Source: Deltaproteobacteria bacterium (GTDB lineage: Bacteria > Desulfobacterota > Desulfobaccia > Desulfobaccales > 0-14-0-80-60-11). Taken from it: a stretch of 11,517 bases of DNA. The stretch lies in NCBI GenBank assembly GCA_023381945.1, contig JAMCQY010000363.1, positions 1-11,517 of the forward strand, given 5' to 3'. Of this stretch, positions 7,476-11,517 are shown piece after piece. Under the pieces are notes generated by a model. That model was not told the DNA's origin and made no database searches. It saw only the letters and a program-made list of their open reading frames with translations. A program made the translations under genes and the position numbers. Position 1 is the stretch's first letter, and every line of letters starts with the position of its first letter.

Positions 7476-8396
7476 ATGGCCGGAAAAACATCTAAATTCA
7501 TGGTGGGTCTCTTCGTCAGTTTGGGGATCGTCATCACTGTGGTAGCCATCATCTGGGTGGGAGCCACCAAGTATTTCGAAAAGGGCGACCGCTATGTCAC
7601 CTACTTTGACGAATCGGTTCAGGGTCTGCAAAAGGACTCCATCGTCAAATACCGGGGCGTCGAGGTCGGCCGGGTCGAACAGATCAGGGTGGCCCCGGAC
7701 AACCACCTCATTGCCGTGATCATGAAGGTCAATCTTAAGGAAAAACTCTCCAAAAGCGCCATTGCCCAATTAAAGGTCGCAGGGATCACCGGCATGGTCT
7801 TTGTCGAGTTGGACCGGCAAAAGCCCGGGGAGGCGGCCCAATCTCCCAAGATCGGCTTCCCTTCCGAATATCCCGTCATCCCTTCCCGGCCTTCCGAGAT
7901 TTCCAGGATTATGACCGGCGTCAACTCCGTGGTGGATAAGTTTAACCAAGCGGACACCCAGGGGGCCGTTAACCAGGTCAAAAGCACCGCCGCCGAAATT
8001 GAGATTTTCTTCAAAGGCAAGGACATGCAAGTAATTCTGGCCAATCTCAAGGCCCTTACGGCTAATTTAAAGAATTCTTCTGAGAGGCTGGATAAGACCC
8101 TGGCTGCTGGTAAACTGGACGATATCCTGAAGGAAACCAGGGATACCGTGATAGACACCCGGGCCATGGTGAAAGATACCCGGGCCCTGATGGTCACGGT
8201 GCAGGGCCAGATTTTGGCCATGAACCTCCCGGAAACCACGAGTAAAACCCAGGCCTTGATCGTCAATCAAATCCGGGCCGTGAGCGAAAATCTCAAGAAA
8301 GTCTCCGAAAAAATGGATGACTTTGTGACCCGGATCAACGATCGCCCGCCGGACCTGCTTTTCGGCAAACCGCCGAAAAAGAGGTTCAACGAATAG
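7476..8396 (+). CDS. mlaD: MlaD-like MCE-domain lipid-binding protein
   Basis: Periplasmic, membrane-anchored MCE protein that forms the lipid-binding ring on the MlaE-MlaF complex. Residues 8-29 (FMVGLFVSLGIVITVVAIIW and onward) are a single N-terminal transmembrane anchor. The MCE domain covers about 38-115, with YVTYFDESVQGLQKDSIVKY and the family-typical RGVEVGRVEQIRV, and ends in ITGMVFVELD. The C-terminal half (about 155-290) is predicted helical with regularly spaced charged and aliphatic residues, longer than in E. coli MlaD (about 183 residues in total). This suggests a needle or helical barrel like that of larger MCE proteins. The ATG directly follows the mlaF TAA. A 151-bp gap with hairpins separates it from the auxiliary lipoprotein gene. 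Confidence 0.95.
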   Translation: MAGKTSKFMVGLFVSLGIVITVVAIIWVGATKYFEKGDRYVTYFDESVQGLQKDSIVKYRGVEVGRVEQIRVAPDNHLIAVIMKVNLKEKLSKSAIAQLKVAGITGMVFVELDRQKPGEAAQSPKIGFPSEYPVIPSRPSEISRIMTGVNSVVDKFNQADTQGAVNQVKSTAAEIEIFFKGKDMQVILANLKALTANLKNSSERLDKTLAAGKLDDILKETRDTVIDTRAMVKDTRALMVTVQGQILAMNLPETTSKTQALIVNQIRAVSENLKKVSEKMDDFVTRINDRPPDLLFGKPPKKRFNE

Positions 8397-8442
8397 CAGC
8401 CAGCGGTTAGCATTTAGTAGAAAGATTGTAAGACATTGGTGG

Positions 8443-8462
8443 GGCGGCCGTCCCTGGCCGCC
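8443..8462. repeat. GC-rich inverted repeat in the mlaD-lipoprotein gap
   Basis: GGCGGCC-GTCCCT-GGCCGCC, a perfect 7-bp stem with a 6-nt loop, flanked by ATTGG on the left and CCAAT running out of the right arm. No T-run follows, so termination is unlikely. It is probably a dispersed palindromic element. Confidence 0.55.
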
Positions 8463-8520
8463 AATCCGTCGACAGTCGGAGACGCCTGTACCATTACACT
8501 GAGGCCTGTCCCACTGTTAA

Positions 8521-8537
8521 TTTCGATTCCATCGAAA
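8521..8537 (+). promoter_or_regulatory. Hairpin overlapping the ribosome binding site of the auxiliary lipoprotein gene
   Basis: TTTCGAT-TCC-ATCGAAA is a perfect 7-bp stem with a 3-nt loop. Its 3' arm ends in the As of the GAAAGG ribosome binding site (8534-8539), which lies 8 nt before the ATG at 8548. In RNA the stem could partly hide the site. It could equally be a DNA operator; the sequence does not decide. Confidence 0.45.
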
Positions 8538-8547
8538 GGTTGCAAAA

Positions 8548-9222
8548 ATGCCCAAGCCAGATCGCCATCGAAGCGTCATCCCGTCTCTATTGATAACCAT
8601 CTGCCTCCTGATCTCCTTGCTGCTTTGGTGTGGCTGCGGTAAATCCCCCATGCTGGTGCAGAAATATTTGTTAGAGTATCCGGCGCCGGTGGTCAGGGGG
8701 ACGCCGCTGGAGCAAAGCCTTGGGGTCGAGAAATTCGAGGTGGATGAGGCTTATAACCGCGATGCCATGGTCTACCGCCCTTCGCCCTACAAGTCGGATA
8801 CCTACAAATATAGCAGCTGGCGGGTCAACCCCGGATTCATGGTGGCTGACTACCTGACCCGGGACCTGCGGGAATCGCACCTCTTCAAGGCGGTGCTGAC
8901 AGCCGACGGCTCCAAATTAACCCGGTTCATTCTGCAAGGCGGGGTCAGAGAGATTCAGGAACTGGATCAGGGGTCCATATGGCAGGCCTCACTGGTCCTG
9001 AACATCACTCTCCTGGATACCTTCCAGGAAGAGATAACCAAGCGGGTGCTCTTTCAGAAAATTTACCGGGCTACGGAGCCTTTGTACGAAAAGACTCCGG
9101 CCGGCCTGGCCCAGGCCATGAGCCGCGCCCTGGAGCATTTGTCACAACAAATTGTCACCGACGTTTATCTGGCAGCCAAGCAAGCGAGCAGTAAGCCGGT
9201 GGGAGTGAGCAGCAGCAAATAA
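8548..9222 (+). CDS. PqiC/YmbA-like ABC transport auxiliary lipoprotein
   Basis: A 224-residue lipoprotein resembling the ABC-type transport auxiliary component family (PqiC/YmbA, ABC_trans_aux), which partners MCE transporters in the periplasm or at the outer membrane. The signal peptide has a basic start (KPDRHR), a hydrophobic core (about 10-27) and a lipobox-like LWCGC with lipidation expected at Cys30; Trp at -3 is not canonical. The mature part opens with the typical YLLEYPAP strand, then a block (RDAMVYRPSPYKSDTYKYSS, about 71-90) and WRVNPGFMVADYL. The region FILQGGVREIQELDQGSIWQ and a C-terminal helix LAQAMSRALEHLSQQIV also fit the family. GAAAGG at 8534-8539 supports the ATG. As the last gene of the operon, it likely links MlaD to the outer membrane. 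The family call is good; the exact partner is inferred. Confidence 0.87.
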   Translation: MPKPDRHRSVIPSLLITICLLISLLLWCGCGKSPMLVQKYLLEYPAPVVRGTPLEQSLGVEKFEVDEAYNRDAMVYRPSPYKSDTYKYSSWRVNPGFMVADYLTRDLRESHLFKAVLTADGSKLTRFILQGGVREIQELDQGSIWQASLVLNITLLDTFQEEITKRVLFQKIYRATEPLYEKTPAGLAQAMSRALEHLSQQIVTDVYLAAKQASSKPVGVSSSK

Positions 9223-9224
9223 TA

Positions 9225-9259
9225 TCTCAAGCAAAGCCGCCAGGGCGCAAAGACGCAAG
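9225..9259. repeat. GCAAAGACGC-type intergenic repeat, copy 2
   Basis: TCTCAAGCAAAGCCGCC, then AGGGCGCAAAGACGCAAGA, starting 3 nt after the stop of the auxiliary lipoprotein gene. It is the longer relative of copy 1 at 6623-6653, having an extra CAGGGC-like insert in the middle. Confidence 0.6.
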
Positions 9260-9291
9260 AAATATAGCGAAAAGTGGCACTGGCTTTCCAG

Positions 9292-9315
9292 CCTGTGCGG
9301 GCGCAGGTTTTTTTT
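9292..9315 (+). terminator. Rho-independent terminator of the mla operon
   Basis: CCTGTG-CGGG-CGCAGG (6-bp stem with one G-T wobble, 4-nt loop) followed directly by eight Ts at 9308-9315. It lies 70 nt after the stop of the last operon gene and before the hydrolase gene. The 3' arm can also pair perfectly with CCTGCG at 9320-9325. Confidence 0.8.
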
Positions 9316-9327
9316 GGGGCCTGCGGT

Positions 9328-9333
9328 TATAAT
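9328..9333 (+). promoter_or_regulatory. Consensus -10 box just upstream of the hydrolase gene
   Basis: A perfect TATAAT whose expected transcription start (about 9340) is only some 5 nt before the ATG at 9345. No Shine-Dalgarno sequence is visible, so the mRNA could be nearly leaderless. The -35 position (about 9304-9310) holds only a poor match within the terminator arm, so the strength of the promoter is doubtful. Confidence 0.45.
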
Positions 9334-9344
9334 AGAGTCTTCTT

Positions 9345-9947
9345 ATGACTGATGCAGTTACCATTCCCGGCTTGGACGTCACCCTGGAAGGCCGCTTTTT
9401 GCCGGGCGCTCAAGGGCCCGGGGCGGTCATCACCCATCCGCACCCGCTTTTTGGCGGCAGTATGAACAATAACGTGGTCTGGACCGCGGAACGCGCCTTC
9501 GCAAGCCGCGGCTTTGCTACCCTGTGCTTCAATTTCCGGGGTGTGAACCGCAGCACCGGGACTTATGGGCAGGGTGAAGCCGAAGTGGCGGATGTGGCCG
9601 CAGCCTTGAACTTCCTACAGGAAAGGACTCCTGGCCCCCACTACCTGGTGGGCTACTCCTTCGGGGCCTTCGTGATAGCCAAGGCCATGGTCAGGGGGCT
9701 GCCGGTCCTCGGGGCCATAATGATTTCCCCGCCCATCGCCTTTATGGATTTATCCTGGCTGCCCTGGGTGCCTGACCTGAAGCTGGTGGTAGTGGGCGAT
9801 CGCGATGACCTCTGCCCGCTGGCGGATTTGCAGGAGTTGTTGCGGGGAAAGGCCACTTCGGAAATCAACGTCATCGAGGGCGCCGATCATTTCTTCGGCG
9901 GCCGGGAGGACAAGCTCTTTCAGGTGCTGCGGGAGTTTGCGTTGTAG
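9345..9947 (+). CDS. Small alpha/beta-hydrolase (COG2945-like)
   Basis: A cytoplasmic 200-residue hydrolase of the compact alpha/beta superfamily related to COG2945, without a signal peptide. The likely catalytic triad is visible: nucleophile Ser105 in the elbow GYSFGA (103-108), an acid at Asp154 in GDRDDLCP (151-158), and His182 in EGADHFFGG. The conserved THPHPLFGGSMNN (30-42) lies after the first strand, where the oxyanion hole is expected, and FNFRGVNRSTGTYGQGEAE (62-80) follows the next strand, both typical of this family. The length is normal and it lacks a lid domain. The substrate is unknown; esterase or peptidase activity on small substrates is an inference. It has its own TATAAT box after the mla terminator, so it is probably a separate unit, and it converges with eboE. 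No ribosome binding site is visible. Confidence 0.9.
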   Translation: MTDAVTIPGLDVTLEGRFLPGAQGPGAVITHPHPLFGGSMNNNVVWTAERAFASRGFATLCFNFRGVNRSTGTYGQGEAEVADVAAALNFLQERTPGPHYLVGYSFGAFVIAKAMVRGLPVLGAIMISPPIAFMDLSWLPWVPDLKLVVVGDRDDLCPLADLQELLRGKATSEINVIEGADHFFGGREDKLFQVLREFAL

Positions 9948-9966
9948 GCGCGTATGTCCGCTGGGA

Positions 9967-9996
9967 TTCCGGCGATTTGCGCCTGCCCCGCCGGAA
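9967..9996. repeat. Inverted repeat in the convergent hydrolase-eboE gap
   Basis: TTCCGGCG, a 14-nt loop (9975-9988) and CGCCGGAA form a perfect 8-bp stem in the 64-bp space between the two convergent stop codons. The position suits a shared terminator, but neither side has a T-run, so I record it as an inverted repeat. Confidence 0.5.
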
Positions 9997-10011
9997 CTTG
10001 TCTTAACCATC

Positions 10012-11268
10012 TCAATGCCTTGCTGAGGCTGAAAGCTGAACCGCTGAAAGCTGACTGCTCTCACCTTCCATAGCCGCCAGCACCCAGCGGTATTCTTCGG
10101 TCAAGGAATCCAAAAGGTTCAGCTTCAAGTCCGCCGGCAGCCACTCCCAGGTGTAAGTCTCGATCTCCAGGTGGGGGCAAAATTTCTGTTCCCGCAGCAG
10201 CCGCAACACTTCCCGGGTCTCCGTCCCAGTGGTGCATAAACTCCCGCAGCGCTCCACAAATAAAGGCATATGGTAATGGATGCGCCACTGGCCCGGGGGG
10301 CAGCGAGGCAGCAGGGCCAGGGCCTGCCACAGATCCGGAAAGCGCCGGGAGTGGCCGCCGTCTTCCCTGGTGACGACCTGATGCAGATAGGGGGAAAAGG
10401 TAAAAGCTTCCAGTTGCCGGGCCAGGGCTTCCCGGCGGCCGTTAGCCGGCACCACGACTTTCAGGCCCGCGGTGATCTGGACCTTGCCCACCTGGATGCC
10501 GTTATAGGTCAAGGCTTCCAGGGCTGCGGCCGGGTCCTCGAACGCCACCGCCAGGTGGCAGGTGTCCAGGCAGACCCTTAAGTGCCGCAGCAGACGGCGG
10601 CGGGCCTCGGCCTCACTCAGCCCCGCGGCTCGGGCCAGCCTGGAGGCGCCCCGCTCCAGCAGCCAGGTTTGGAAAAACCCCACCACCTCCCGGCCGCACT
10701 CCAACAGGCCATCGGGTTCCGGCTCCAGGTCGAGATGGATGAGCTTGCCGGTGTCTTCCTCCACCTGCATGAGCCTGGCCGTGAGAAGCACCAGGTTGTC
10801 GGTGATCTGCGCCAGGGCCCCGGCATCCGCCCCCACCCACGGCTTATAAGACAGAGGAACGGTGGAGATGCCGCCGTCGACCCCGGCCGGCAGCAGGCGG
10901 GCCAGGATGTCCACCAGGCGCAGGGTGTAATCGAGGCGCCGGCTGGACCGCCAATCCGGCGCAAAAATCTGCTCCTTTACCGGCTGCCCTGCCAGGGTTC
11001 CGTAAGGAAAGCCGTTCATGGTGAAGACGTAGAGATTGTGCTGATCGAGAAAATCTTGAAAGCGCGCCAAGCAGTCTCCAGCCAGCAGTTCCAGACTCTC
11101 GGCCGCGGAGAGGCGCAAACCCAGACCGAAAGGCCGCACCGGGGCAAGCCGCTCCTTGAGGCGCGGCGCCAGAGCCTGGAGATTCTGCCGCAACTCCCCC
11201 CAGCCGCAGCCGGGGTGAACCTTGGTGCAGTAAGTCAGATGGAAAAAACGGTCTTGGCTAATTTGCAA
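10012..11268 (-). CDS. eboE: EboE-like metabolite traffic protein (TIM-barrel, xylose isomerase-like)
   Basis: A 418-residue protein matching the EboE family of the ebo (eustigmatophyte/bacterial operon) cluster, which is linked to export of small prenylated metabolites to the periplasm in cyanobacteria and other bacteria. Family-typical stretches in order: FFHLTYCTKVHPGCGW (8-23), FGLGLRLSAAESLELL, MNGFPYG, VKEQIFAPDWRSSRRLDYT, GVDGGISTVPLSYK, KLIHLDLEPEPDGLLE, RHLRVCLDTCHLAVAFEDPA, GKVQITAGLKV, LHQVVTRE, WRIHYHMPLF and HLEIETYTWEWLP. His/Glu/Asp residues in these resemble metal sites of sugar-isomerase-like barrels. The start is TTG at 11266-11268, supported by AAAGGA 8 nt upstream. The last ~14 residues (SSQLSAVQLSASARH) come from a repeat array. 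No other ebo gene is adjacent, so its partners are elsewhere or absent. Confidence 0.88.
   Translation of the reverse strand: MQISQDRFFHLTYCTKVHPGCGWGELRQNLQALAPRLKERLAPVRPFGLGLRLSAAESLELLAGDCLARFQDFLDQHNLYVFTMNGFPYGTLAGQPVKEQIFAPDWRSSRRLDYTLRLVDILARLLPAGVDGGISTVPLSYKPWVGADAGALAQITDNLVLLTARLMQVEEDTGKLIHLDLEPEPDGLLECGREVVGFFQTWLLERGASRLARAAGLSEAEARRRLLRHLRVCLDTCHLAVAFEDPAAALEALTYNGIQVGKVQITAGLKVVVPANGRREALARQLEAFTFSPYLHQVVTREDGGHSRRFPDLWQALALLPRCPPGQWRIHYHMPLFVERCGSLCTTGTETREVLRLLREQKFCPHLEIETYTWEWLPADLKLNLLDSLTEEYRWVLAAMEGESSQLSAVQLSASARH
10022..10056. repeat. Degenerate tandem array of ~7-bp units (GCTGAAA) at the end of eboE
   Basis: GCTGA recurs at 10022, 10028, 10035, 10043 and 10050, at 6-8 bp spacing, with variable tails (G, AA, ACC, AA, CT). 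The array lies inside the coding frame and encodes the final residues of eboE on the minus strand. Confidence 0.7.
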
Positions 11269-11276
11269 GGCTGTGG

Positions 11277-11282
11277 TCCTTT
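11277..11282 (-). promoter_or_regulatory. Ribosome binding site deciding the TTG start of eboE
   Basis: AAAGGA on the minus strand, 8 nt before the TTG at 11268. The encoded N-terminus MQISQDRFFHLTYC then begins where EboE proteins usually do. Confidence 0.7.
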
Positions 11283-11390
11283 GGGAGATTCGCTAATAAG
11301 CAGCGGTTCGCTGGTTAGAGATACTAGACAGGGAAGATGTTTTTTTGCAGGCGAGGGCCTGCTCCAATTCCCTTCCGGCTAACTGCTAAC
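11283..11390. other. Short intergenic region with 7-bp repeat remnants and a hairpin
   Basis: About 110 bp between eboE and the insertion sequence. It holds a perfect hairpin, GCAGGC-GAGG-GCCTGC (11347-11362), and GCTAACT GCTAACT (two tandem 7-bp units at about 11378-11391). It also has CAGCGGTT at 11301, shared with the gap after mlaD at 8402. No promoter for eboE stands out. Confidence 0.5.
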
Positions 11391-11517
11391 TGTAATGACA
11401 ATTCACGTTAGCATACGGCTAAACGCATGGCGACGGTACTCAGACACATAAACTTGCATTGGGGTTCTTCCTCCGAGACCCTGATGAGGACGCCGTGTGT
11501 TGTATTCAAAATCCCAG
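11391..11517 (-). mobile_element. Partial insertion sequence (IS3/IS481-type), 3' end, running off the right edge
   Basis: The transposase C-terminus (separate entry) stops at 11403, and TGTAATGACAATTCACG begins at 11391, only 12 nt beyond the stop. A TG-starting terminus this close to the transposase stop is typical of compact IS elements, so 11391 is my best guess for the element boundary. The matching inverted repeat lies outside the window, so the exact edge is unproven. Confidence 0.5.
11403..11517 (-). CDS. IS3/IS481-type DDE transposase, C-terminal fragment (5' end outside the window)
   Basis: Too short to stand out as an open frame. Reading the minus strand from 11516 gives 37 residues that begin WDFEYNTRRPHQGLGGRTP and end AFSRMLT before TGA at 11403-11405. 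The YNxxRPHxxLGGxTP block is the hallmark of the C-terminal end of rve-type integrase domains in IS3 and IS481 family transposases. It lies shortly after the third catalytic acid, which would be outside the window. The rest of the protein continues to the right. No coding defect is visible in this part, so the element may be intact. IS3 versus IS481 cannot be decided from this fragment. Confidence 0.8.
   Translation of the reverse strand, partial: WDFEYNTRRPHQGLGGRTPMQVYVSEYRRHAFSRMLT

Noticed and set aside
6570..7769. A 399-residue open frame on the minus strand opposite mlaF.
   Set aside because: It is His/Asp/Gly-rich, shows no family motifs and lies over an ATPase with every motif intact; it is a codon-bias shadow.
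11340..11362. Hairpin GCAGGC-GAGG-GCCTGC next to seven Ts as an intrinsic terminator.
   Set aside because: The Ts precede the stem on the plus strand, and As follow it on the minus strand, so neither direction gives stem then U-run.
10582..11382. A 266-residue open frame on the plus strand opposite eboE.
   Set aside because: Gln/Gly/Arg-rich composition without motifs, and fully antisense to a recognisable EboE; it is a shadow of the real gene.
1..11517. CRISPR array, tRNA or rRNA genes.
   Set aside because: No regularly spaced direct repeats of suitable length and no cloverleaf or ribosomal RNA sequence were seen on either strand.

Overview
The window looks like chromosomal DNA of a Gram-negative bacterium with a GC-rich genome (estimated by eye, not counted). 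It encodes two lipoproteins with lipobox signal peptides, an outer-membrane lipid-transport operon of the Mla type and a periplasmic alpha-2-macroglobulin. The permease carries an N-terminal STAS domain, an auxiliary lipoprotein ends the operon, and an EboE-like protein is present. Together these fit an environmental Desulfobacterota ('deltaproteobacterial') genome best. That placement is an inference from gene content and repeat style, not from a marker gene.

Layout, left to right. Positions 1-4528 (minus strand) hold a bacterial alpha-2-macroglobulin with an intact thioester motif. Its reading frame is broken by an apparent one-base deletion near 513-517, and it continues in another frame off the left edge. 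An AT-rich, divergent intergenic region of about 330 bp follows. Then comes a plus-strand run: a small Cache/PAS-like lipoprotein (4862-5431), mlaE with fused STAS domain (5465-6613), mlaF ATPase (6702-7475), mlaD MCE protein (7476-8396) and a PqiC/YmbA-like auxiliary lipoprotein (8548-9222). A clear intrinsic terminator closes this run at 9292-9315. Next is a small alpha/beta hydrolase (9345-9947) with a TATAAT box almost on top of its start codon. It converges on a minus-strand eboE-like gene (10012-11268, TTG start). The last ~125 bp are the 3' end of an insertion sequence, with the C-terminus of an IS3/IS481-type transposase running off the right edge.

How the genes work together. MlaE (permease), MlaF (ATPase) and MlaD (substrate-binding MCE protein) form an inner-membrane ABC complex that moves phospholipids or other lipids between membranes. 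The auxiliary lipoprotein probably completes the periplasmic bridge. The leading Cache-like lipoprotein is 33 bp upstream of mlaE and in the same reading frame, so it may be a sensor or partner for the transporter. The alpha-2-macroglobulin would guard the periplasm against foreign proteases if the frameshift is not real. The intergenic gaps are rich in short repeats: GCAAAGACGC-type elements, GC-rich palindromes and 7-bp tandem units. One array of such units has become the C-terminal coding tail of eboE.
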